Positions 46,990 to 56,153 of a DNA stretch of 64,000 nt are shown here, one piece after another (position 1 is the first letter of the stretch; each line of letters begins with the position of its first letter). The DNA lies in assembly GCA_037957365.1 (NCBI GenBank), contig JARHVA010000021.1, forward strand, positions 6,683,501 through 6,747,500, written 5' to 3'. A program made the translations under genes and the position numbers. The notes beneath the pieces are model-generated. The model worked only from the letters and a program-made list of their open reading frames with translations. It was not told the origin of the DNA and ran no database searches. This stretch comes from Torreya grandis (lineage: Eukaryota; Streptophyta; Pinopsida; Cupressales; Taxaceae).

Positions 46990-47880
46990 TAACATATGTA
47001 ATCACAAAATTAGGATACCCAACACTGTTCTTCACATTGAGCGAAATAGATGCTAAGTGGATAAATCTAAATAAATTCATGATAGACAACCCTTCAACTC
47101 TCCCATATAACAGTAGACATTAGAGAAAACAAAATATTATTGAAAATCCGCATCTTACATCTTCATAGAAGGATAAAATATTTGTAATCTTTCATGAAGA
47201 AATCCTAAATAAGCATCTCTATAGCAAGGATTATTGGTATAGGTATTGATATTGAAATTATAATTCATTAGTCTACTTGCATTAAAAATAACCCTATAAA
47301 ATCATATTTATTTATTTATATTTCTAAAAACATGTATGAATGGGAACATAAAGTATTTGTAGACATCCACATATTTATATGGTTAGAAAATTTACCCAAC
47401 ATAGATGCATTGAATTGGGAAGACCTTCATGTGGATTTTTTAAGGATATTATTTGATCACTACGTGACATAAGAGAATCCACACAAAAATGACATAATCC
47501 ATGATATAATACACCATTCCATTCTTAATGATCTATTCTTACTCATCAGAGATGAAATATTCGATGCCAATGCTCAAAAATATTATGAGGATCTTGTAAA
47601 TCAGGTCAACATCACACCAAATGCAATGAATCTACACTTTTATGGAAATGAGGCATTACTTTATAATGTAGATACAAAGCACCTTGGCCATTTAAAGTGA
47701 TGTCAAGCATGTTTATCAATGATGAAGGTTGTAAAACTTTATTTCTAGCACATAATGATGAAATAGTTAACATCCACAATGCAAGCATGTTTTCAATATG
47801 GTGTGCAAATGTTGATTTCCAACTAGTTATCTTCTGCCATGCCATGATCAAACATATATAAAAATATGCATCTAAAGTTG
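46990..47880 (+). pseudogene. Helitron Rep (HUH endonuclease) domain remnant
   Basis: Readable blocks: 'KLGYPTLFFTLSEIDAKW' (about 47007-47060), equivalent to the family's 'LG.PT.F.TFSA.DL.WP'; 'EHKVFVDIHIFIWL' (47343-47384), the HUH site, where the usual H-x-H is now D-I-H; and 'CHAMIKHI', a stop, 'KYASK' (47835-47876), where the first of the two catalytic tyrosines has become His (CAT for TAT) and the second remains. Rep normally nicks DNA for rolling-circle transposition. Both active sites are damaged. Confidence 0.75.
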
Positions 47881-48836
47881 AAAACAAATCTAAAAGCTAC
47901 CACCATACACTAACTAGAATATCAGCGATAATTGTAGTTGAACACCTAATAATGATCACATAAAACAAGTTCCTCATAGAAACTATTATCGATCATCACA
48001 TAGGTGCCCAAGAGACATGCCATGTGCTATAAGAATTACCTCTGATGGTTATAGTATAACATTCCTTGCTTGGTTTATTGGCAAATAAATCTTCAAACAT
48101 GTTTCTAAAAGCACATATGAGGAAGAAAAACTACCATCTTTCATTGATGTGTATATAAATTGCCCTTATTTTCTAGATAAATTGCCACTCATTAAGGCTT
48201 CCTAAACTTGGTCTTTTAACAAACAAATAAAGTGGATGAATAGAAAAATTCAATAAATTGTTCACACATTCCCTCATTTTTCTATTATACCTCATATTGA
48301 TTCACCATCATATGAAGCTTTATTTTGGTCAGAGCTCCTACTAGACAAACCATTCTATAATAATGAAATGGACATTGGTTTAACTACATATGACATTAGG
48401 GAATAAATCAGAGATTCATACATTCCATGGCATGTTGAGTGGATCTCTATAGAAGAAAAAAATAATGTGGACTCAAGAAATAATGTTACTGATAGTCAAT
48501 AATATTTATAGATGGAAGTGTAAATGCATGAGTAGGAATTGTTATTGTGCATGCACCCATTAGGCAAAAATAACATAGAAGACATCAACATACTTGGGAT
48601 TTGTTACTTTTATACCAACCATAACTGGAATCATTTTGAGTTATTATTCTGCCTACGTACAACAACACCACAGTTTATAGACTCTCAACACACAACCTCC
48701 CATAATATATATCCAGAGTGCACAACGGAACCACTGCCAAGTAAGCTATTAGGTAACCAAAAACTAGCCTTCAACATTATTATGTAGCATGCCCCCAAAA
48801 AACACACAATATCCACCATTCAAGATGATTATATAA

Positions 48837-49091
48837 GGAACAATAGGTACATGTAAATCCAACTTGATTTGTCATATCAAATGTAGCCTAAATGAACTTG
48901 TAGAAAGAACTAATTATCCCCTAATTCTCCTCATTCCAATAGGTGTCATAACATTTAACATAAATGCATCGATAATACATTCAAGCCTTCACATTCCTAT
49001 CCATTAAATGAAGGCACTTAAGGGACAAGCACTAACAATTTTCTAAGAAGAAATGAAACACATTGAATATGTGCTCATTGAGGAAATGAGC
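48837..49091 (+). pseudogene. Helitron helicase Walker A to Walker B region
   Basis: 48837-48860 encodes GTIGTCKS, a Walker A loop in which the usual Gly before Lys-Ser is Cys. Then 'PIGVITFNINASIIHSSLHI' (about 48938-48997) matches the PIF1-type 'PTGVAAFNI.GSTIHS.LHI', and 'KHIEYVLIEEMSFIGPKM' (49056-49109) is the Walker B block with Glu-Glu in place of Asp-Glu. Stops lie between the blocks. Unwinding DNA during Helitron transposition is the family's role. Confidence 0.8.
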
Positions 49092-49241
49092 TTCATAGGG
49101 CCAAAGATGCTCAAGAATATAAATAGCCAATTGTGTGAGACATTTAATCAACATAACAACCAAGTTTTTGGAGGTTACTCAGTTATACTTGTTGGTGACT
49201 TGAGACAACTTCCCCCCATAATGAAATACCAATGTATGTAG
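49053..49241 (+). pseudogene. Helitron helicase core fragment
   Basis: 62-codon open frame continuing from Walker B to 'FGGYSVILVGDLRQLPPI', the PIF1 'FGG...I.VGDL.QLPP' motif. The Asp and Gln of this motif are intact. The next block continues at 49232-49426 in another frame. Confidence 0.85.
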
Positions 49242-49426
49242 GAAAGTCATTTGGCCACACCCTTTCACAAGCATTCAACATAGTAGTAACATTGCATATA
49301 AATTTTTGTCAACATGGATGCACGAGAAATCAACTAAATTTATTAACCAATTCATTAGAAATGCAAACCCAACAAAAGAAGACTAGAATATTCTCGTGTC
49401 AAGAATATCATCCATCGTACATCTAA
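49232..49426 (+). pseudogene. Helitron helicase middle fragment
   Basis: 64 codons in a shifted phase relative to 49053-49241, overlapping it by ten bases, which marks a frameshift. It follows the position of the helicase's 'L...FR...L...LR' region, but the sequence is weakly conserved here. Confidence 0.5.
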
Positions 49427-49817
49427 AAGAACAAGAAGAATTCAAAGTGTCTAGAACATAGCAAACACCAAGTGACACCAAACCATGACACTGAGATAGA
49501 AAGATAAATTGGAGGACTCAAAACTTCAGAGAGATTCTAGGTACATTTATTTTCAAGATTATGTCGGCATCCAATATATGGGTTAAAGTAGGGTTGGTTA
49601 ATGGGTCTATTGGATAAATAGATCACATTGTCTACCACCCAGATTTAAACCCACCTTCTTTACCCATGTACATGGTTATTACCTTGAAGAATTACTCTAG
49701 TCCCCCATATGATATTTGCAATCCAACACATCTTTAAATTCCTCCTATTGCACAGGGTAATTATCGACAAATCCCTATCAAAATGGCATGGGATCTAACC
49801 ATACATAAATCCCAAGG

Positions 49818-50042
49818 ATGACTCTCAATAAAACAACAATAGATATTGGCAACATTGATCATCAAAGATTGACCTTCACTGTCGTATCAAGAGTACACTC
49901 ATTGTCAGACCTATATATTAACCTTTCATTTTCATTTGACCAATATGTAAGAATGAAGGATAATATATATGAAAATTTGAGAAAAGCAGAGAAAGCAAGT
50001 CTCAGTGTAATAATTCTTTCACATCATTTACAACAAATGTAA
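49818..50042 (+). pseudogene. Helitron helicase C-terminal fragment
   Basis: 74 codons with 'MTLNKTTIDIGN' and 'LTFTVVSRVHSLSDLYI', matching the PIF1 end motif ('SQG.TL....VDIG... G.T.VALSRV.SL..L'). Just upstream 'MAWDLTIHKSQG' is readable at about 49780-49819, ending in a stop (TGA). The usual Gly-Leu after KSQG is lost. Confidence 0.8.
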
Positions 50043-50416
50043 GTTTTCTAAATAAACATACAAAATGTATTTTCATAACATTTGTATTATCACAATTTAA
50101 TTATAATTTATTTATGTATGAGAGAATTGTTCTTTCCATTTACTTTATATATTATTCCATAAAATTTATAAAAAAAATTGTTATTTCCATATTTATTGTG
50201 TATGTTGTTGAACAAAATGTACAATTTTATATATATTCAACAAGATATACAACCCTATCCCCAACACACGACTTGAGTGCATGCCCACTCCACATGTACA
50301 AAATATCTATTACTTTTGTTCCATGCTCAATATATTGACAATTTTACCCTCTAGAAATTGTACAAAATATCTTGTAAATATCCCCCCCCAAGTAGTTAGA
50401 GTGACCTTTTTCGAGA
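50043..50416. other. AT-rich spacer between Helitron and dehydrin promoter
   Basis: No genes or clear Helitron end. Base composition changes visibly at about 50400, where GC-richer single-copy-like sequence begins. Confidence 0.4.
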
Positions 50417-50421
50417 GTCGG
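50417..50421 (-). promoter_or_regulatory. DRE/CRT core (reverse)
   Basis: GTCGG, reverse of CCGAC, the core bound by DREB/CBF factors in cold and drought responses. It lies about 210 bases upstream of the TATA box. Short motif, so chance occurrence is possible. Confidence 0.35.
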
Positions 50422-50475
50422 ACATTCCTATCACCTAACCAACTCTGAGTCTTTTTAACTACATTGCCTTTCATG

Positions 50476-50482
50476 GCCACGT
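50476..50482 (-). promoter_or_regulatory. ABRE (ABA-responsive element)
   Basis: GCCACGT on the plus strand is ACGTGGC on the minus strand, the canonical ABRE bound by bZIP (ABF/AREB) factors. It is about 150 bases upstream of the TATA box, a usual location for dehydrins. A second ACGTG core lies at 50645-50649, in the predicted 5' leader. Confidence 0.55.
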
Positions 50483-50561
50483 CGATGACAAAACTTTATT
50501 TTGGGACCATCTCCGTCTTATTCGCCAATTTAGATATTTGTTTCACTGATCTAAGTAATCC

Positions 50562-50567
50562 ACGCGT
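50562..50567 (+). promoter_or_regulatory. ACGCGT (CGCG/coupling-element-like)
   Basis: The palindrome ACGCGT in 'atccacgcgtcgag' resembles CE3-type coupling elements and CGCG boxes that act together with ABREs. Suggestive only. Confidence 0.3.
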
Positions 50568-50584
50568 CGAGATGAAAATTGAAT

Positions 50585-50589
50585 CCGAC
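50585..50589 (+). promoter_or_regulatory. DRE/CRT core
   Basis: CCGAC, 46 bases upstream of the TATA box, in a GC-richer segment. With the ABRE it supports stress regulation of the dehydrin. Confidence 0.4.
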
Positions 50590-50630
50590 GGCTGGAGTAA
50601 GCCGCGTCTGTAACCCGGCTTTTAAACCCC

Positions 50631-50638
50631 TATAAATT
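50631..50638 (+). promoter_or_regulatory. TATA box of the dehydrin gene
   Basis: TATAAATT, about 105 bases before the start codon. It predicts transcription start near 50660-50670 and a leader of about 70 bases. Confidence 0.7.
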
Positions 50639-50735
50639 CGAATTCACGTCCAACGAATTTCATAAGTTTCTTCAATTGCAATCTGTGAATCATTTCTGTT
50701 TTAATATTGAATTGTGTAGCTTGAAATTTGAATTA

Positions 50736-51465
50736 ATGGCGGAGTCAAATGCACCAGAGCATCAGGATCGTGCCCTGTTCGGCCTGACTGGTAAGAAGAA
50801 GGAAGAGGCGGCACATCAGCAGCATCCCAGCGGTGTTGATGCACAGGGCTATGGCCATGCAGGCGATGTGCACCCTGTTCCTCCACCCGGGACACACCAG
50901 CAGCAGCAGCAGCAGCAGCAGTATTCAAGTGGTGTAGATCCACACGGCTATGGCCACGCAGGCGACGTTCACCCTGCGTCTCATGTCCACTCGGAGGAAC
51001 CCAAATACCACGGCGAAGGTGAAAAAATCCCTCACGAAGGGCGAAACCTCAATCGCAGCAACAGCTCTTCTTCAAGCTCTGTAAGTTGTAAACATTCCCA
51101 TGCTAAATTTCTTTAATTTCAGTTTATGTTATGGATCTGATGACGGCATTAATGGAGGGATTTATGTACAGTCTTCGGATGAAGGAGGAGAGAACGGAGA
51201 GAAAAAGAAAAAGAAAGGTGGGCTGAAGGAGAAGCTTGCAGGGCACAAGAAAGAAGGGGAAGTGCAGGGCGAGAAGAAAGAGGGGTTTTTAGAGCAAGTG
51301 AAAGAAAAAATCCCGGGGCAGAAGAAAGAGGGGGAACAACATCATGCGCCTGCAACTGCGACTTATGGTCATACTGAAGAGTCTGCCGAGAAGAAGGGTT
51401 TAATGGATAAAATCAAAGAAAAGTTTCCTGGACATCAGAAGGAGGAAGAGAAAGGGCAATATTGA
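50736..51465 (+). CDS. Dehydrin (LEA group 2), F-S-K3 type, two exons
   Basis: Coding parts are 50736-51080 and 51172-51465 (115 + 97 codons, 212 residues). Dehydrins are disordered proteins that protect membranes and enzymes during drought, cold and seed drying, in cytosol and nucleus. Residues 8-21 (EHQDRALFGLTGKK) fit the F-segment pattern (E..DRG.FDF.GKK) with Gly to Ala, Asp to Gly and Phe to Leu changes. Residues 105-118 are the S-segment (LNRSN plus eight Ser, split by the intron, then SDEG), a phosphorylation target. A Lys run at 126-130 may serve nuclear import. K-segment-like repeats are at 131-143 (degenerate), 153-167 (GFLEQVKEKIPGQKK) and 191-205 (GLMDKIKEKFPGHQK). There is no Y-segment. 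A near-identical 16-residue unit (SGVD..GYGHAGDVHP) occurs at 32-47 and 65-80 around eight Gln. The ATG has no upstream in-frame ATG. No damage is visible. Confidence 0.93.
50898..50921 (+). repeat. (CAG)8 coding for polyglutamine in the dehydrin
   Basis: Eight consecutive CAG codons (residues 55-62) between the two His/Gly repeat units. Likely length-variable between individuals. Confidence 0.9.
51081..51171 (+). other. Dehydrin intron (91 bp, phase 0, within the S-segment)
   Basis: Donor GTAAGT and acceptor TTTATGTACAG follow plant splice rules. Splicing joins two Ser codons (...AGC TCT | TCT TCG GAT...). An intron inside the S-segment is a known feature of SK-type dehydrin genes and supports this structure. 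Confidence 0.9.
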
Positions 51466-51919
51466 CAAGCCACTGGGCTTTTTATACTTGAACCATAATT
51501 TTGTGTACCCGTGTTTGCTGTTTGCTGTTTTATGTATGTAATGGCATACGATGCGCATGTTGTTGAATGTAAGGTGTTGTGGATTGTACGGTGTTGATAT
51601 TTCTATTGTATTAGTAATATAATGGCGATATTTCTGTAATTGTTGTTCTACCATTACGCTGATAATACTGCTTTTGCTGTGTTGTTCTCATATATCTGTA
51701 ATGGCGGCAAATGCCTGGAAGGCAAGCGGACTACAAAATCTAAGAGTGAAATTTAACGGCTGCATAAAGCTTTTTTTAGCCTTTAACTGTAAAATACGTT
51801 TTTTTCTTTTTTTCAAGTTCTTCAAAAGACTGTCGGACAGATTGGAGGACTCAATTTTTTTGGATAAATGTCTATGATGTTACTTGATAAGAGCTCCTCT
51901 CATTATCATATTAAAACAG
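51466..51919. other. Dehydrin 3' region
   Basis: Expected to hold the 3' UTR and poly(A) site. TGTA-rich text (51510-51600), such as 'ttatgtatgtaatgg', is a plausible plant far-upstream polyadenylation region, but no AATAAA is present. No other gene seen. Confidence 0.4.
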
Positions 51920-52126
51920 GTTCATTCTGAACATTGGGTCTTCAATCAAAGAATTAAAAGGCCTGAAGAATATGACATAGAGGTGCATCGTGTGGAGCCG
52001 GAAAGAAGGGAAGAAAAGTATAAAATGTTACGAGTTAGTTGTGACTTATTTATTAATGATCATAGAAAGGGCTCTCATACCATTCGATCATCTCTTGAAA
52101 GACATGTTTTAGAAGCTAAGAAATGA
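51920..52126 (+). other. Open exon-like segment of unknown function
   Basis: After a plausible splice acceptor (ATTAAAACAG at 51910-51919) an open frame runs 68 codons to TGA at 52124. The product is charged and evenly composed ('RPEEYDIEVHRVEPERREEK', then 'VSCDLFINDHRKGSHTIRSS'), unlike the AT-rich chance frames nearby. I do not recognise it. It could be the last exon of a captured or decayed gene, possibly carried by an element. No matching upstream exon was found. Confidence 0.25.
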
Positions 52127-52333
52127 AATCCTTATTAGAAAACAGTGCCTACCATTAGATCAAATATTTAGCGCTACCACTTATCCATCTGATCAAGATA
52201 GGAATGAGCCTTCAATATTGTGAAGGGCAAAGGAAATATGGTACTGAGAAATATTAATCGCAAATCTTCCAAGATGGATGAGCCACCATAAAAGCTCTAT
52301 GTATTGTAGTCTTTATACTTACTAGATCGTAGT

Positions 52334-52393
<60 letters not shown>

Positions 52394-53698
52394 TGTAGGA
52401 AGTACTTTATTATGTTTCAACAATGAGACATGCTTCTCCTTTTTTTTTTTTCTTTTTTTTCCCTAAGATTTGACATTGTGACTTTCTTTACAAATATATG
52501 TTGTCCATTATTAGGCCTACTCACCTTCTTTTAAGAACATATGCTGTTTATTATCAGGAAACTCATGTATATTATTTTCAAAATAATAAGTTTTGAAAAA
52601 ATATCTTATAAAAACAATCTGGGAGACACTATACAATTAAATTATAGTGTGCATTTAAAATTAAGTGAAGTTATGGACCATAATGAGAATTTAGGAAAAG
52701 AGGTGAGTACTTAAAACTATAATTTGAAAGGGCACCTTAGTTACAAAATCTTGATGGAGTGATGCATATGAATGTGTGCATATTAGAGATCATCTATACT
52801 TATGTACTTAGAAGCTGAGAGTGTTTAATACTAAGAGTGTTTAATATCTTTTATCTCTCCATAAATATGTAGTAGGGTCATTCGAGCAAAGGGTTAATTT
52901 ATTGGACTTTTATTTAGTTCCCATTTTTCATTTAATATATATAAGCCCAAGTTATTTTCATGTATAAGTATCGAACCTTTTAAAAAAAAATAATGTAATT
53001 TGTGTGAACTCTTTTAAATTTGATAAAAGTAGTTGTAATGTTTGATTTTTATGCTTTCTTATTTACATTGTGCTTTATTATAATATCTTGCATATTTAAA
53101 TGGTTTTGTGTTTGATAAGATATGGAATTAATTCAATATAGTTTGGTGAATCACATTTATATTTTTTAGTTCTCTTTTCCATTTTGTTAGCCTATTTTTT
53201 TTTCATGCAATAAAATAGTAAGAATCATTATTATTCACACAAGATCGGTCTCATGCTATAAAAACTTCACATGCTTTTCCTGAAGTGTTATGGTACACTT
53301 GGTGGGATTGTATTTATAGGTTTAATAATTTCTCATTATTATCTAATAATTTGGGGAGAATCTTAGTTTTATTTACATTTTGAATTAAAATATTATCAGA
53401 TGATATCGAGTGCTCCATTATCAAAATTATAGTATCCAATCGCATAAAAAAGATTGAAACAAGAGCCTTAACTAGAAATAAATGTATTGTTTAACTATTA
53501 AAACTCTTTCCAAGGAAATGGAGGAATAGGTCTATTCAAATACACACTTATCCCAATTTCAATAACCAATCCACTCCATCGCCAAACAGGGCATTTGCTC
53601 TACTTCCCCAAAATATGAGCTATAATCTTCATGTCTCAGCAAAGAAACCAAATTTTTGTTTCATTTATTGATAACCTTACCTTATTTCACTTGGGAAA
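52127..53698. other. AT-rich stretch with one microsatellite, no genes
   Basis: Apart from the GATGAC/GAC repeat at 52335-52395 and T-rich tracts near 52441-52460 I see no feature. Confidence 0.4.
52335..52395 (+). repeat. (GATGAC)n/(GAC)n microsatellite
   Basis: Alternating GAT/GAC triplets followed by a pure GAC run, about 20 triplets. In one frame it would code only Asp, but a TAG lies three codons upstream and no gene surrounds it. Confidence 0.9.
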
Positions 53699-53703
53699 GT
53701 TCA

Positions 53704-55991
53704 TGTTAACAAATCTTTCACGAGTCAGATTTTTTCTTGCTATTTGGTGTAGATGTTCGACAGATAAAAAACCAGTTCAAAGAGTGCAGGGTCTGGTAAA
53801 GCTTCTTCGGAGTCTTGTCTAGAATTCACAAGGTTAGCCTTTTTCGAATCATCGACAAATTTCTTTTTTTTTTTGGTTCATTCTTTGGTTCAATCAAACG
53901 GTTCGTCAGTCGATTCAACATTTGTTTAGACCGTTGAACCAAAATTTGGTTCAACGTCTTGGTTCAAAGCTTGGTTCAATGTTTCGGTTCACCCAAAGGG
54001 TTCAACGCAAGTTCAAAGCCGTGGTTCAATGACCGCTTGAACCTTTGAACCAAAATTTGGTTCAACGGTGGGTTCAAAGAAGCGGTTCAAACACTTGGCT
54101 AGCAAAGACAATTGGGAGGACACCTTGCACGTGGACTGACACTTGGACAACTTGCTGAAAGGCACGTGGACTGGTCATTGACACCTGGACTATCTGTCGG
54201 CTGACACTTGGGCTGCTGAAAGGCACATTAAAAAAAAAAGCGAAGGGCGAAGATATATCCTTCAGACTTTTTGTCCGAAGGAATTCGACAGGTCGAAGAT
54301 GCATCCGAAGGACCGTTGCAAAAGTTCGGGCGCTTCCAACTTTTCCAAACTAACTATGGAGGACACGTAGGCTGGTGGAAAGCACTTGGTTGGAAAAGAT
54401 AGCCAAATAATACATAGACAACCTTGCCATGTAGACTGACACAAGGGCACTGTGTGGACCACTTGCTGGAGAACACGTGGCCTGCCAAAAGGCGCATTTC
54501 AATAGAGCGCAGGCAAAGAGAAAAGAATCCTTCAGACTTTTTGTCCGAAGGAATTCCTTTTGTCCAAAGGAATTTGGAAGAAGACAAGTCAAGCATATAA
54601 CAAAGTCCCTGGGTTTTTTTCAAAAGGAAGCTGACAGATATAAAGCCAGCGACCAATAAGAGCAAAGAGCCTACAGAGAAGACTAAGTCCGTGGGAAAAA
54701 CAAGATGAAAGACAAAGAAGGAATAAAGCTTTCGGTGACATCCCGCTAGTCGTCAAATTTGGACAGCGGGAAGTAATCGTTGGAAGCAAAATAGCTGAAA
54801 AAACCAAAATAAATGAAGCCAACTGTGCAAAAGAATGGAAAATAGATAAACCGTCGAAAGAGATGAATACTGCCAAAAATAGATATACACAAAAAACCAC
54901 AATAGAACAGATTACATGTAAGGAGTAGGCTATTTTCAAACATCGATCAAAGCTTCAGTTAACGAATTATTAAAAACCTGTTCATATCCAATCAGCTCAT
55001 GCATTCGAAGGACTAAATTCAGCTTCAACAGGAGTTCTGAGTCTATATTTGGAGTTGACTAGTCTAGATTTGGAGTTAACTAATTGATCAAATGCCGCAT
55101 CCACTAGAAGATTTGCATGCAAAGAAGAGGTGGACAATGGATGACAAGGATGAGTGTGCTTCATCAAACAAAGAAAATTCATGCAAGGAAAAAGAGAAAA
55201 AACATATTTTATTTTACGGCCAAGAAAAGCTTGAGTTAACAAAAGAAGATCTTTCCCTTCAAGTTTCTACTCCAATCTTAGGCCTATTGTAATTTCCTTT
55301 ATAATGGCTTTTAGCGTTGTTTTAAGGGATCCAATCTCTCTTGGTTAGACCAGACTCTGCCATTAAGAGTTGTGTAACCTTTTCGATCAATAAGGAGTGT
55401 ACTTTCAAATTTCAAGCATGGCATACTGTATATTTCTTCAACAATTTGCATAAGTGGTAGAGTTTTTCTCCCTTCCCAAATTCTATTCGTACCTAGTTGC
55501 TATATTGTCTTTGTGCAGGCATGTTAAAGTGTTCTTTATTATCTTTCGCTGAGACTATAAGTGGATGTAGGCAGCTGCAAAGTGTCTTTTATCAAACCTC
55601 TCTCCACCATTTCCCTCAGGTTTTAGTCATTGGACCGAACCTCTGCATGAAATACTTATGCACAAGTGATTAATTGAAGTCTAAGGTCTTCCTTCTCTGT
55701 TGTTCGCTCAGTGTTCAAGGTTCTATGCTGAGTAGGATCATAGTTCCGATGTATCACCCCATTTTAGGTAGGATTTCCCTTTAAGTTTCTCCTTCTCCCT
55801 TTCCCATGGTAGTCAGCAGTGTAGAGTAGGAATCCTAATTGATACATAATACATGAACCAACCTTCTCTGGAGGTTCTTCTCACTATTGAGGCACCCACC
55901 CTTGTGAGGAGATCTCATTGTTTCAGCAGGATAGAGGACTGGCCGTTTCGCACACGTCTTCGAATCAGGGCACAACTCTAGGTTGACAACA
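53704..55991 (+). repeat. 5' LTR (2288 bp) of the 53704-60372 element
   Basis: Contains an array of GGTTCAA motifs with two perfect-arm palindromes (53874-54089), hairpins around CCTTCAGAC (54261-54285, 54528-54552) and, near 55295-55410, a TTTATAATGG then 'gatcaataagg' region that could be the U3-R promoter and polyadenylation area. Long minus-strand frames here (for example 54354-54665) are shadows also seen in the 3' LTR. Confidence 0.95.
53874..54089. repeat. GGTTCAA/TTGAACC motif array in the 5' LTR
   Basis: About a dozen GGTTCAA or TTGAACC words in 216 bases. TTGAACC-AAAATTT-GGTTCAA hairpins occur at 53934-53954 and 54045-54065. The array is conserved in the 3' LTR (58263-58495). Confidence 0.85.
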
Positions 55992-55996
55992 GTTTT

Positions 55997-56014
55997 TGGC
56001 ACGCCCGGTGGGAC
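55997..56014 (+). other. Primer binding site of the 53704-60372 element
   Basis: TGGCACGCCCGGTGGGAC, five bases after the LTR end. Same type as in the giant-LTR element. Confidence 0.7.
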
Positions 56015-56153
56015 TCATTTTTCCTGGTTTTTATGAAATCACAGTTATAGCAGTGTTCTTCAAGAATTATTTAGTGACTCCAAGCTCAAGCAGTTGCTTC
56101 TATAGTTCAGGACAGCTTCCATGTAAGTCTATTTTTATTATTGCCAATGAATT

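Larger units (their letters stand above)
46400..50042 (+). mobile_element. Decayed autonomous Helitron (Rep-helicase region)
   Basis: On the plus strand, fragments spread over 3.6 kb follow the order of a plant Helitron RepHel protein: the N-terminal lead-in (46407-46697), the Rep domain (about 46990-47880), the middle region (about 47900-48480), then the PIF1-like helicase with Walker A, Walker B and C-terminal motifs (48830-50042). Many stops and at least one insertion (about 47247-47330) make it inactive. I looked for the 3' CTRR end with a hairpin between 50043 and 50420 and found no convincing one. The element points toward the dehydrin gene. Confidence 0.85.

Noticed and set aside
46883..47887. 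Minus-strand frames over the Helitron (46883-47089, 47612-47887)
   Set aside because: The plus strand here encodes the Rep domain; these are antisense shadows.
50676..50735. Upstream extension of the dehydrin frame
   Set aside because: The codon at 50676 is TTG, not ATG. The added residues do not look like a dehydrin, and the F-segment-like start follows the ATG at 50736.
52335..52440. Poly-Asp protein from the triplet repeat
   Set aside because: A TAG three codons upstream and no gene context; treated as a microsatellite only.
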